Of a stretch of 64,000 nucleotides of DNA, positions 51,893-60,584 are shown piece after piece. Every line of letters starts with the position of its first letter. Position 1 is the first letter of the stretch. Under the pieces are notes generated by a model. It was given only the letters and a program-made list of their open reading frames with translations. It was not told the DNA's origin and did not search any database. The stretch spans positions 153,022 through 217,021 of the forward strand of contig CAYJMF010000002.1 of the NCBI GenBank assembly GCA_964370855.1, written 5' to 3'. A program made the translations under genes and the position numbers. The stretch is from JAKLKS01 sp964370855. Its GTDB lineage: Bacteria; Planctomycetota; JAJSAM01; JAKLKS01.

Positions 51893-53077
51893 CTACTCCC
51901 GCTCGAAGAGGAGCGCCATGCCCATGCCGCCGGAGACGCAGAGCGTGGCGATGCCCCTCTTCAGCCGGCGGCGCTCCATCTCGTGCAGCAGCGTGGTGAC
52001 GATGCGGGCGCCGGTGGCGCCGATGGGATGGCCGAGGGCGATGGCGCCGCCGTTCACGTTCACCTTCGCGAGATCGAGCTCGAGGTCCCGCGCGCAGGCG
52101 ATGAGCTGGGCGGCGAAGGCCTCGTTCAGCTCGACGAGGCCGATGTCCCCCATGGTGATGTGGTTGCGCGTCAGCAGGGAGCGCACCGCGGGCACCGGGC
52201 CGATGCCCATGATGGACGGGTCCACCCCGGCGGCGGTCCAGTCCACGAGCCGCGCCATGGGCTTCAACCCGTGGGCCTTCACGGCGTCCCCGGAGGCGAC
52301 GAGCATGGTGGCCGCGCCGTCGGTGATGCCCGAGGAGTTGCCCGCGTGGACGGTGCCCTCCTTGCGGAAGACGGGAGGCAGCTTGCGCACCGCCTCGAGG
52401 GTGGTGCCGGGGCGGGCGTGCTCGTCGGTGTTCATGAGGGTCGGGCCCTTGCGGCCCGGGATCTCGACGGCGATGCGCTCGGCGTCGAAGCGGCCGGCCT
52501 TCGTCGCCTCCTCGCAGCGGCGCTGCGTCTCCACGGCCCAGGCGTCCTGCTCGTCGCGCCCGATGGAGTAGCGGTCGGCGAGGTTCTCGGCGGTCGCCCC
52601 CATGAGCTCGTTGCAGAGCGGGCACATGAACCCGTCGAGGTACATGCCGTCGGTGAACTCGGCGTTGCCGAGGCGGTAGCCCCACCGGGCCCGCTCGAGG
52701 AAGTAGGGGGTGCGGGACATGTTCTCCTGCCCGCCGGCGAGCACGACCTCCTGCTCGCCGAGGCGGATGGCGCCGGCGGCCAGCGTCATCGCCTTCAGCG
52801 AGGAGGCGCAGGCCTTGTTCACGGTGTAGGCCGGGGTCTCCTGCGGGATGCCGCACTTCCACTGCACCTGGCGGGCGGGGTTGGGGCGGTTGCCGGCCTG
52901 GCGGCCGTGGCCGATGATGACCTCGCCGACGGCCTTCGGGTCGATGCCCGACCGGCGCAGCGTCTCCCGCGCCGCGGCGCCGCCGAGGTCGCTGGCGGGC
53001 ACCTCGGCGAAGGATCCCCCGAATTTCCCGATGGGGGTGCGGACGGGCGCGACGATCCAGGCGGAACGGTCGGACAT
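51893..53077 (-). CDS. acetyl-CoA C-acetyltransferase (thiolase)
   Basis: 394 aa, full-length thiolase. Nucleophile Cys90 in TVNKACASSLKAM, then VELNEAFAAQLIA, NVNGGAIALGHPIGATGARI with the catalytic His, and LCVSGGMGMALLFE with the second Cys. It condenses or cleaves acetoacetyl-CoA or longer 3-ketoacyl-CoA. With the 3-hydroxyacyl-CoA dehydrogenase (30958) and thioesterase (30447) it supports acyl-CoA or butyrate-type metabolism, though the genes are 20 kb apart. GGAGCC precedes the ATG; first gene of the operon with 51890 and 51399. Confidence 0.95.
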   Translation of the reverse strand: MSDRSAWIVAPVRTPIGKFGGSFAEVPASDLGGAAARETLRRSGIDPKAVGEVIIGHGRQAGNRPNPARQVQWKCGIPQETPAYTVNKACASSLKAMTLAAGAIRLGEQEVVLAGGQENMSRTPYFLERARWGYRLGNAEFTDGMYLDGFMCPLCNELMGATAENLADRYSIGRDEQDAWAVETQRRCEEATKAGRFDAERIAVEIPGRKGPTLMNTDEHARPGTTLEAVRKLPPVFRKEGTVHAGNSSGITDGAATMLVASGDAVKAHGLKPMARLVDWTAAGVDPSIMGIGPVPAVRSLLTRNHITMGDIGLVELNEAFAAQLIACARDLELDLAKVNVNGGAIALGHPIGATGARIVTTLLHEMERRRLKRGIATLCVSGGMGMALLFERE

Positions 53078-53231
53078 GGAGGGCTCCTCGGGCGCGGCGC
53101 CGGAGGGGCCATCCTATCCGTCGGCGGGGGCGGGGGGGAGAAGGGGGAGGGAGGGGAATCCCGGAACCCCGTGGGAACGACATGCTAACGTTTTTCATCG
53201 TTTCATTAGTTCGCGGAGGAGGCATCTCCCC

Positions 53232-54575
53232 CTGTCCCTGCCCGAGCCCCCCCCCGACTTCGAGGTCCTTCACCGGGCCCTCGGCACCTCCCCGCGCCGG
53301 GCCTGGGAGATCACGGGCCTCTTCCTCGGCCCCGCCCCGGGCGGGAAGTACCGCCACTGGTCGCGGCTGCGCCACCTCGATCCCCCGGCCGGCCTCACCC
53401 TCCCGGAGTGGTGGTGGGGCCTCAAGGTGGCGCGCATGCAGTCCGCCCGCCCCGTCCCCGTGGAGGCCGCCGACGGCCGGGACTTCACTCTCACCCGATG
53501 CGAGCCGCTGCAGACCGGTCTCCTCGATCTGGATCGGGCCCTCGGGGGCTCCCTCGCCCTGCCCGACGAGCTCTCCCACGCGGCGGGAAGGGAGCGGTTC
53601 CGGATGGACGCACTCGTGGAGGAGTCCATCCGCTCGAGCCAGCTCGAGGGGGCCTCGACATCCCGGCACGTGGCCGAGGAGATGCTGCGGTCGGGGCGGC
53701 GCCCCCGGGACCACTCGGAGCGGATGATCCTCAACAACTTCACGGCCATGGAGCGGGTCCGCGAGCGGGCCGGGGAGCCGGTCACCCCCGAACTCCTGCT
53801 CGACCTCCACCGCATCGTCGCGGACGGCACCCTGCGGAATCCCGCCGACGCCGGCCGCTTCCGCACCGACGACGCGGTGCGCGTCGTCGGCCCCGACGGG
53901 GTCGTCAGCCACGTCCCGCCGCCCGCCCGCGAGCTTCCCGCGAGGATGGGGAGGCTCTGCGACCTCGCCAACGGCGTGGAACCGCGGGACGGGCCCCTGC
54001 ATCCCCTGGTGAGGGCCATCCTCCTGCATTTCGCGATGGGCTACCACCACCCCTTCGCGGACGGGAACGGCCGCGTGGCCCGGGCCCTGTTCTACGGATC
54101 CCTCCTCCGCTCGGGCTGGTCGCGGGCGGACCTGCTGTCGGTGTCCTCCATCCTCCGCCGGTCCCCCGCCCGGTACGCCCGCGCCTACGAGTACTGCGAG
54201 TCGGATCGCTGGGACGCGACGTACTTCGTCCTCTTCCACCTGGACGTGGTCCGGCGCGCCGTCTCCCTGCTGTTGGAGCACGTGGCGCGCACGCGCGATC
54301 GCATCGGCGAGGCGCGGGAGCTCCTTCGCGACGACGGATTCCTCAACGAGAGGCAGACGGCGCTGGTCGCGCGCGCGCTCGACGACCCCGGGGGTGCGCA
54401 CACGTTCCGTTCCCACGGCCGGTCCTGCGGCGTGGTCTTCGACACGGCCCGGCGGGACCTGCTGGGGCTCGAGGGAATGGGCCTCCTCCTCCGCTCCAAG
54501 CGCGGAAGGGAGTTCGTCTTCCGCCCGCCTGCGGACCTGGAGAGGAGGCTCCGGGGACTGCGGAAGGGGCGGTGA
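53232..54575 (+). CDS. Fic family AMP-transferase
   Basis: 447 aa if the CTG at 53232 is used (GGAGGAGG 9 nt upstream); no ATG, GTG or TTG exists nearby in frame. An ATG at 53182 is in another frame and would join only through a frameshift in the C9 run at 53247-53255, so the true start is unsure. Fic core: HPFADGNGRVAR (His273 catalytic), typical for AMPylation of a Tyr/Ser/Thr. The inhibitory motif SSQLEG (S-x3-E-G, residues 135-140) precedes the core, so it is a class II, self-inhibited Fic. The C-terminal 130 residues look like a winged helix. An AT-rich tract with CGTTTTTCAT then CGTTTCAT (53189-53206) may be its promoter or operator. Confidence 0.8.
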   Translation: MSLPEPPPDFEVLHRALGTSPRRAWEITGLFLGPAPGGKYRHWSRLRHLDPPAGLTLPEWWWGLKVARMQSARPVPVEAADGRDFTLTRCEPLQTGLLDLDRALGGSLALPDELSHAAGRERFRMDALVEESIRSSQLEGASTSRHVAEEMLRSGRRPRDHSERMILNNFTAMERVRERAGEPVTPELLLDLHRIVADGTLRNPADAGRFRTDDAVRVVGPDGVVSHVPPPARELPARMGRLCDLANGVEPRDGPLHPLVRAILLHFAMGYHHPFADGNGRVARALFYGSLLRSGWSRADLLSVSSILRRSPARYARAYEYCESDRWDATYFVLFHLDVVRRAVSLLLEHVARTRDRIGEARELLRDDGFLNERQTALVARALDDPGGAHTFRSHGRSCGVVFDTARRDLLGLEGMGLLLRSKRGREFVFRPPADLERRLRGLRKGR

Positions 54576-54659
54576 GGGGGCGGGTTTCCCGGCGCCCGGC
54601 GGGAACCGCCTCGAACCGCGTGCGGCGGCGTCCGTTGCCGGGGGGCGGAGGGCACGACC

Positions 54660-55418
54660 ATGGACCGTCCCGGTTCCGCCCGCCGGCGTCACCGCCGGAT
54701 CGCAGTCATCGCGGCACTCGCGCTCCTGGTCCCGTTCACGGGTGGATGCACCGCGGGTCGGGAACCCGCCGCCCGGGTCGGGGCGGAGGCGCCCGCCGCG
54801 GCTTCCCTCGACGAGGACTCCCTGTTCCTGGTCCGCTGGGTGGGAGGGGAGCGGCGGTCGGAGATGTTCGAGGAGTTCCTCCGGAAGTACCCCGACTCCC
54901 CCCACGCCGCGGAGAGCCTGCGGTTCGAGGCCGCCGTCCACGCGTTCCAGGCGCGGGCCCTCGAGGGGGAGCGGAGGGAGGCGCTGGTCGGGGAGTTGCA
55001 CCGGCTCTTCGAGGGTGGCGCCGGAGTACCGGAGCGCGCCCTCGAGATCCTCGGCCGCATCGGAGCCGTCGAGGAGATGGAGACGATTCTGACGGCCCTC
55101 GCGGACGGGCCGGATCCTGTGCGGTGCGCGGCAGCGGATGCCCTCGGGTGGTTCGGCGGGATCCCGCGGGAGGAGACGTTCCTCGTCTTCGGCGGGGCGA
55201 TCCGGCTCGTCGTCTCTCCCCCCGTCCCCGATCCGAGGGCGACGGCGGCCCTGGTGGACCACCTCCGTCGCGCCACGGACCCGCTCCGCCCCCAGGCCCT
55301 GGAGGCGGCCCGCTGGCACCGTTCGCCGGAACTGCGGGCGGCGGCGCCGGAACTCCCGGCGCCCGAGGCGGAAGGGGACGGCCCGGGCCCGGGGATCTAC
55401 CGATTGGGGAGCCGGTAG
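54660..55418 (+). CDS. lipoprotein with HEAT-like repeats
   Basis: 252 aa. The N-terminus has Arg-rich residues, a hydrophobic stretch (IAVIAALALLVPF) and lipobox FTGGC. The remainder is helical, with TPR/HEAT-like segments (FEEFLRKYPDSPHAAESLRFEAAV, ALEILGRIGAVEEMETILTALAD, VRCAAADALGWFGG). Likely an extracytoplasmic scaffold. 85 nt after fic on the same strand. An AT-rich patch at 55433-55475 downstream includes GAACTAC/GTAGTTC arms. Confidence 0.6.
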   Translation: MDRPGSARRRHRRIAVIAALALLVPFTGGCTAGREPAARVGAEAPAAASLDEDSLFLVRWVGGERRSEMFEEFLRKYPDSPHAAESLRFEAAVHAFQARALEGERREALVGELHRLFEGGAGVPERALEILGRIGAVEEMETILTALADGPDPVRCAAADALGWFGGIPREETFLVFGGAIRLVVSPPVPDPRATAALVDHLRRATDPLRPQALEAARWHRSPELRAAAPELPAPEAEGDGPGPGIYRLGSR

Positions 55419-55601
55419 GAATGGGGACGACGAACTCAACATGAACTACTAAATCGTCAATAATTGGTAGTTCGGGAGGGTGGAGCCCGTCGCATGGTCG
55501 GAAGATGTCCTCCTGTCGGTCGTTGCAGCCGCCGAGTGCCGGCGCTCGCCTGAACTTCCCGGCCTCGGACTCGTTCCCGAAGGAGGGGGAAGGAGGCCGC
55601 C

Positions 55602-56699
55602 TTGCATCGACGCCCGTTCACGCGCCCGGGGTTCCGCCCGACGACGCCGCTGATCATCGCCGGGTGCCTCCTCCTCCAGGGATGCTCGGACGTCCCCGGC
55701 GGGAGCACCTCCACCTCCGCGGCGCTACCGGCTCCGGCCTACGCTCCCTATCCGTTCATCTACCCAAAGGGCGGGGAACCGTGGGCCCGTGCCCTTCACA
55801 TGCGGCGGGTCCTCGAGGATCACGCCGCGCGGTCGCCCGAACCCTTCCGGCTCCTCGGGAGGGAGTGCGGCGGTTTCGGACGGGCTGCGGCGGCGGCCTG
55901 GACCCCGCAGGAGTTCCACGCGTCGGACCTTCCGGGCTCGGATGTCCCTCTCCGGGCGATGTTCGATGCGGGGGCGCCCGGGCCGGAGACTTCGACCTTC
56001 GAACTGGCCCTCGCCGTCCAGACCATGGCGGCCGCGGTCCTGAACAAGGAGATGATTGGAAAGAAGCAGGAAGCCCCTCCCCTCGCTGGCCGGACGCGGG
56101 GGGACCTGGTCCTCTTTCTGAGGGACCTCGCCGTTTCCCTTGCCAGGCGGCAGGAGGCGGACGGGACCTGGGGCGGAGCGGTGGACACGGCCTGGTCCAT
56201 GGCTGCCCTCCACGACGCCACGATGACGAGCCCCCTCGTCAAGGATGAGGTGGGCGAGGGCTGGAGAAGGGCCGGGCCGGCGGTCCTCGAACGGTGGTGG
56301 ATGGGACCGGAGCCGGAGGGCCTCGGGACCGTGGAGCGGCTCCATCGGACGACCGCCGTGTGGATTGCGGGGAAGTACTTGAGTACCGAGGGCGAGATTC
56401 CCCCGGCCTCCTGGTACCAGGCCCGGTCCCACGACCTCGACCCCGGGGAGGATGCCGATACCTGGTTCGCCGCCGCGATTCTCTGGATGCGGTTCGGCCC
56501 CTCGAAGGACCCGGACCATCCGCTCCAGGGATGCAAGACCCGGATCCGGGACGCCTACCTCGGGGGCCGCCTGGTCGGACGGTCCCCGGCCGAGACCTTC
56601 GCCCTCACCGCGGCCATCGAGTGCTTCGGGTATGACGCCTTCGGGTCCGCGATGGGGTACCTGCCCGACGACAACTGGCCGCCCCGCGAGGGGAAGTGA
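55602..56699 (+). CDS. lipoprotein with terpene-cyclase-like helical repeats
   Basis: 365 aa from TTG 55602 with AAGGAGG 5 nt upstream. Lipoprotein signal (TTPLIIAGCLLLQGC). The body is helical with repeat-like WGGAVDTAWSMAALHDA, TVERLHRTTAVWIAGKYL, and DTWFAAAILWMRFG, reminiscent of alpha/alpha-toroid proteins like that at 10673. No cyclase acid motif. Function unknown. The 183-nt space before it carries the AT-rich patch, likely its promoter. Confidence 0.5.
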   Translation: MHRRPFTRPGFRPTTPLIIAGCLLLQGCSDVPGGSTSTSAALPAPAYAPYPFIYPKGGEPWARALHMRRVLEDHAARSPEPFRLLGRECGGFGRAAAAAWTPQEFHASDLPGSDVPLRAMFDAGAPGPETSTFELALAVQTMAAAVLNKEMIGKKQEAPPLAGRTRGDLVLFLRDLAVSLARRQEADGTWGGAVDTAWSMAALHDATMTSPLVKDEVGEGWRRAGPAVLERWWMGPEPEGLGTVERLHRTTAVWIAGKYLSTEGEIPPASWYQARSHDLDPGEDADTWFAAAILWMRFGPSKDPDHPLQGCKTRIRDAYLGGRLVGRSPAETFALTAAIECFGYDAFGSAMGYLPDDNWPPREGK

Positions 56700-56741
56700 C
56701 GCGGGCGGACCCTACCGCGGAAAATCCCCCGAAAAACCGTC

Positions 56742-56764
56742 AGTACTGTGCCAGGCACCGTACT
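56742..56764. repeat. palindrome with GGTGCCTGGCAC core at the ALDH stop
   Basis: AGTACTGTGCC, a central A, then GGCACCGTACT: 11-bp arms with one mismatch. The right arm overlaps the aldehyde dehydrogenase stop codon (56763-56765). On the minus strand the core reads GGTGCCTGGCAC, identical to the palindrome at 34932-34943, which also lies between convergent stops. Confidence 0.65.
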
Positions 56765-58247
56765 ACGTGAGGTCGACCCAGACGCTCTTCACCTCGGTGT
56801 AGGCGTCCATGGCGACGGATCCGAGCTCGCGGCCCCAGCCGCTCGCCTTGTAGCCGCCGAAGGGAAGCGCGGGATCGTACATGTTGTAGGCGTTGATCCA
56901 GACGGTGCCGCCCTTGAGGCCGTGGGCGACGCGCAGCCCCTTCTTGATGTCCCGGGTCCAGACCGCGGCGGCGAGCCCGTACATCGTGCGGTTGCCGACG
57001 GCGATGGCGTCGGCCTCGTCCTTCACGCGGATGACGGACAGCACCGGGCCGAAGATCTCCTCCCGCGCGATCGTGTGCCTGTCGTTGTCCACGTCATCGA
57101 AGATCGTGGGGTTGACGTAGTACCCCTTCCCGTCCTCGCGCACCTTCGCGCGGGTCCCGCCGGCGACGAGCTTCGCGCCCTCGGCCTTGCCCTTCTCGAT
57201 GTAGCCGAGGACCGAGTCCATCTGCCCCTTCGACACCACGGGCCCGAGACGCGACTTCGGGTGGAAGGGGTCCTGCGGCACCATCTTCGCCGTGCGCGCG
57301 ACGAGCTTCTCCATGAAGGCGTCGTGGACCGACTCCTCGACGAGGAGCCGCGACCCGGCGGCGCAGACCTCCCCCTTGTTGTAGAAGATCCCCACCGTCG
57401 CCCCGCGGGCGGCGGCCTCGAGGTCGGCGTCGGCGAGCACGACGTTGGGGCTCTTGCCCCCGAGCTCCAGCGTGCAGCGCTTGACGTTCTCCGCGCACTC
57501 CTTCGCGACCCACTTCCCGATCTCCGTGGAGCCGGTGAAGGCGACCTTGTCCACGCCGGGGTGCTTGATGAGCGTCGCGCCGGCGACGGAACCGGAGCCG
57601 GGGACGACGGAGAACACGCCGGCGGGAAGTCCGCACTCCACGGCGATCTCCGCCACCTTGAGGATGGAGAAGGGGGTGATGGAGGCCGGCTTCAGCACGA
57701 TGCAGCAGCCGGCCGCGATGGCCGGGGCGACCTTCCAGACGGCGAGATCGAGGGGGAAGTTCCAGGGCGTGATGGCGCCGACGACGCCGACGGGCTCGCG
57801 GCGGGTGTAGAGGAAGGCACCGGGGCGATCCGGCAGGGTCTCGCCGGTCACCTTCGTCGCCCAGCCGGCGAAGTACTCGAAGACGTTGACGGCCTCGCCC
57901 ACGTCCACGAACTTCGCCTCGGCCAGGGGCTTCCCGGTGTTGAGGGTCTCGAGGCGCGCCACCTCGTCGGCCCGCTCGCGGAGGGTCTGCGCGATGCGGT
58001 AGAGGATGCGCTGGCGATCGTTGGGCCCCATCTTCGACCAGGCCGACCCCGGCTCGAGTTCCCGGCGCGCGGCGCGGACCGCGGTGTCCACGTCCGCGGC
58101 GGAGCACTCGGAGATGCGCCCGATCTCCTGCTCGTTGCCCGGGAAGACGAGGGGGGCGGTCTTCCCCGACGTCCCGTCCACGTACTTCCCGTCGATGAAG
58201 GGCCGCAGCGGCAGGTTGCTGGTCAGGTCGGGTGCGGAATCGGCCAC
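56763..58247 (-). CDS. NAD(P)-dependent aldehyde dehydrogenase (betaine-aldehyde type)
   Basis: 494 aa from GTG 58247, with AAGGAGG 7 nt before it. Complete ALDH: VVGAITPWNFPLDLAVWKVAPA, AFTGSTEIGKWVAK, catalytic Glu in TLELGGKSPNVV and Cys in FYNKGEVCAAGSRLLV, EEIFGPVLSVI, and PFGGYKASGWGRELG at the end. It oxidises an aldehyde to the acid, most like betaine- or gamma-aminobutyraldehyde-type enzymes, but substrate is not certain. A single-gene unit, divergent from hicAB. Confidence 0.92.
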   Translation of the reverse strand: MADSAPDLTSNLPLRPFIDGKYVDGTSGKTAPLVFPGNEQEIGRISECSAADVDTAVRAARRELEPGSAWSKMGPNDRQRILYRIAQTLRERADEVARLETLNTGKPLAEAKFVDVGEAVNVFEYFAGWATKVTGETLPDRPGAFLYTRREPVGVVGAITPWNFPLDLAVWKVAPAIAAGCCIVLKPASITPFSILKVAEIAVECGLPAGVFSVVPGSGSVAGATLIKHPGVDKVAFTGSTEIGKWVAKECAENVKRCTLELGGKSPNVVLADADLEAAARGATVGIFYNKGEVCAAGSRLLVEESVHDAFMEKLVARTAKMVPQDPFHPKSRLGPVVSKGQMDSVLGYIEKGKAEGAKLVAGGTRAKVREDGKGYYVNPTIFDDVDNDRHTIAREEIFGPVLSVIRVKDEADAIAVGNRTMYGLAAAVWTRDIKKGLRVAHGLKGGTVWINAYNMYDPALPFGGYKASGWGRELGSVAMDAYTEVKSVWVDLT

Positions 58248-58363
58248 GGTCGTCCTCCTTCGCGGTGGGTGCCCCCCTTCCCGGGGGGGAAGCCGGCATC
58301 GTAGCGGGGGGGCGGCGGGGCCGGGACTTTCCGCGGGGCGGGTGTAGCCCCCCTCGCGTCCGC

Positions 58364-58385
58364 GATTCCAGGCAGACGTGGAATC
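58364..58385 (+). promoter_or_regulatory. dyad, likely HicB operator upstream of hicA
   Basis: GATTCCA (58364-58370) and TGGAATC (58379-58385) are perfect 7-bp inverted arms with an 8-nt spacer, ending 15 nt before the hicA ATG. HicB antitoxins often repress their operon through such a dyad. The short HicB here shows no clear DNA-binding tail, so the binding protein is not certain. Confidence 0.45.
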
Positions 58386-58400
58386 CGGAGGAGCGCCCCG

Positions 58401-58595
58401 ATGAAAGTCCGGGATGCGATGCGTATAATCGGGAAGGACGGCTGGTACATGGCCGGGTGCCGCGGCAGCCACCGCCAGTTCCTTCATCCCTGGAAGCCGG
58501 GCAAGGTCACCATCGCGGGACATCCATCCATGGACCTGGCCCCGAAGACCTGGCGGAGCATTCTCAAACAGGCGGGACTCGAGGAGGATCGATGA
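58401..58595 (+). CDS. hicA: HicA-family mRNA interferase toxin
   Basis: 64 aa, GGAGGAG upstream of ATG. Complete HicA core: VRDAMRIIGKDGWYMAGCRGSHRQFLHP with the catalytic His in GSHRQF, then KPGKVTIAGHPSMDLAPKTW and SILKQAGL. It should cleave mRNA when free of HicB. Its TGA overlaps the hicB ATG (ATGA at 58592-58595). Canonical toxin-first order, unlike the module at 3418. Confidence 0.92.
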   Translation: MKVRDAMRIIGKDGWYMAGCRGSHRQFLHPWKPGKVTIAGHPSMDLAPKTWRSILKQAGLEEDR

Positions 58596-58801
58596 AGAAG
58601 TACGGAGTCGTCCTGGAACCCACGAAGACCGGGTACTCGGCCTACGTCCCCGACCTCCCCGGCTGCATCGCCGCCGGCAGGGACCGGCGCCGGGTCCTCT
58701 CCCTCATCAAGGGGGCCATCCGCTTCCACATCGAGGGGATGGAGGAGGACGGGCTCCCCGTGCCCGAGCCCACGAGCCTCTGCGAGATGGTCGAGGTCTG
58801 A
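58592..58801 (+). CDS. hicB: HicB-family antitoxin
   Basis: 69 aa. It reads KKYGVVLEPTKTGYSAYVPDLPGCIAAG, then DRRRVLSLIKGAIRFHIEGM, then DGLPVPEPTS, the standard partial RNase-H-like HicB fold ending with the P-x-P-x-S stretch. It lacks an added helix-turn-helix or RHH domain. Blocks the HicA encoded by the overlapping gene. Confidence 0.9.
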   Translation: MKKYGVVLEPTKTGYSAYVPDLPGCIAAGRDRRRVLSLIKGAIRFHIEGMEEDGLPVPEPTSLCEMVEV

Positions 58802-58881
58802 CGGCGAGGGGGCGCGATGATGGCCCGGTGACGGGGCGGGGCCAGGCTGCGTGCCTCGACCGTCCACGAGGGAGGCACCCC

Positions 58882-60462
58882 ATGGCAGGCCCCGTCGGTG
58901 TTCCCGCCGCATCCCCCCGTCTCCTCCGCAGCGCCGGGCTCGGCGGACTCCTCCTCGCGCTGGCCCTCGCCATCCCGGCCCCGGCCCGCGCCGCCGAGGA
59001 GGGAGAGCGCGACGACTGGTACGCCCAGTTCCACTCGGGGAAGAAGGTCGGCTGGGCCCACGACCGGCGCACGCGGTCGACCGAGGGCTCCACCCCGGTC
59101 TGGGTCACGGAGAACGAGAGCCGCGCCCTCCTCGGCGATTCCCCCGACGGGCCGGTCCTGGTGAGCATGAGGCGGATCGTCGAGGACGAGGCCGGCCGTG
59201 TCCTCTCCTACCGGACCTCCGTGGACATCGGCAGGGGGCCGCAGGTCCGGGAGGGCGTGGTCAAGGGGGACGTCGTCCACGCCGTGGAGGACGGGAAGCC
59301 CCGCGAGGCCGCCTACCCGGCCGGCGCCCTCGGCCCCGCGGCCGTGGATCGGGCCGTCACCCTCAATCTCGCCCCGGGGACCGAGGGCACCGTCACGGCC
59401 TTCCAGGCCATCGACGCGAAGGGCAGCGCCCTCCGGTGGAAGGTGGAGAAGTCCACGGAGATGACGAACGTCCTCGGCCGCTACATGTGGCTCACGCGCA
59501 TCGAGAAGACGGAGGAGGACGGCCTGCCGGAATTCTCCCTCGTGGGGCCGGGGCGCCGGGAGTACGCCGGCGCCAACAACCTCGGGATCTGGGAGTGGTA
59601 CCTCACCGAGGAGCTGGTGGCGAAGGCGGAGGGGGAGCCGGCGGCGCTCCTCGCGCCGGCCGTCGTCGAGCCCGACCGCGCGATCACGATGTCCCCGAAG
59701 CCCGTGCGCGGCCTCTACCGGCTGTCGAGGAAGGGCCGCCCCGTCGGCGACCTCCCGGAGGGCGGGGCGCAGCGGGTCCTCCGCCGCGCCGCCGACGGGA
59801 GCTCGCTCGACGTCGAGGTGGCCTTCGCCGAGCCGCCCTCGGGCACCGCCATCGCGCGCCCCCAGGCCGCGAAGCCGGGGACGGCGAAGCACCTCGCGGC
59901 GACGCCGCTCCTCGAGCTCGAGCATCCGCGGCTGAAGGCCTTCTCCGCGGACGCCGTCGGCGGCCTCATCAACTCCCTCCGGACCTCGCGGATGATCGAG
60001 CTCGCCGTCCACGACTACCTCGCGCCCGCGCCCGCCCAGGTCGGCTTCGCGACCGCCTGCGAGGCCATCTCCTCCGCCACGGGGGATTCCACGGAGGCCG
60101 CGGTCCTCGCGGCGGGGCTCGCCCGCGCCGCGGGGGTGCCGGCCCGCCTCGTCGCGGGCCTCGTCTACGGGGACGCGTCCACCTGGCACGATGCGCCCCG
60201 GCCGAAGGGAGCGTTCGCCCTCCACTTCTGGGTCGAGGTCCATGTCGCCGAGGGGGTCTGGTTCCCGCTGGACCCGATGCGCATGGACGGGACACGGCCC
60301 GTGAAGGGTGTGGACGAGCTCGAGGGCCACGGCGGCTTCGACGGGACGCACATCGCGGTGCTCGTGTCGGACCTCGCCACGGAGCGCCCGTTCACGGACA
60401 TCGCGAAGCCGGTCCTCGACTTCATGGACGGGCTCGCCATCGAGGTGCTGGAGCCGAAGTAG
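58882..60462 (+). CDS. secreted transglutaminase-like protein with Cys-to-Ser change
   Basis: 526 aa from ATG 58882 with GGGAGG upstream. Signal peptide (LGGLLLALALAIPAPARA). The C-terminal part is a transglutaminase/cysteine-protease-like core: ATGDSTEAAVLAAGLARAAG, VPARLVAGLVY, FALHFWVEVHVAEGVWFPLDPMRMDG. The His448 and Asp464 of the triad are in place, but the nucleophile position in GD(C/S)TE is Ser403 (TCC) where the family has Cys. It may therefore be inactive and act as a binding domain, or use Ser. The N-terminal 350 residues are beta-rich and unassigned. Confidence 0.75.
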   Translation: MAGPVGVPAASPRLLRSAGLGGLLLALALAIPAPARAAEEGERDDWYAQFHSGKKVGWAHDRRTRSTEGSTPVWVTENESRALLGDSPDGPVLVSMRRIVEDEAGRVLSYRTSVDIGRGPQVREGVVKGDVVHAVEDGKPREAAYPAGALGPAAVDRAVTLNLAPGTEGTVTAFQAIDAKGSALRWKVEKSTEMTNVLGRYMWLTRIEKTEEDGLPEFSLVGPGRREYAGANNLGIWEWYLTEELVAKAEGEPAALLAPAVVEPDRAITMSPKPVRGLYRLSRKGRPVGDLPEGGAQRVLRRAADGSSLDVEVAFAEPPSGTAIARPQAAKPGTAKHLAATPLLELEHPRLKAFSADAVGGLINSLRTSRMIELAVHDYLAPAPAQVGFATACEAISSATGDSTEAAVLAAGLARAAGVPARLVAGLVYGDASTWHDAPRPKGAFALHFWVEVHVAEGVWFPLDPMRMDGTRPVKGVDELEGHGGFDGTHIAVLVSDLATERPFTDIAKPVLDFMDGLAIEVLEPK

Positions 60463-60556
60463 CCTCGCGCCCCTCCCCACCCCCCCCTTCCGGCGGCCTC
60501 CGCCGGATTGCCGGTCAAGGTCCGCCCCGATCCAGCCGAAAAATCGGGAGTGCCCC

Positions 60557-60584
60557 TTGACAACCACAAACCAGAGTGTATTCT
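60557..60584 (+). promoter_or_regulatory. sigma-70-type promoter upstream of nrdJ
   Basis: TTGACA (60557-60562), 16 nt, then TATTCT (60579-60584) is the best -35/-10 pair I see in the window. Initiation near 60591 would leave a leader of about 360 nt before the reductase ATG. Confidence 0.55.
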
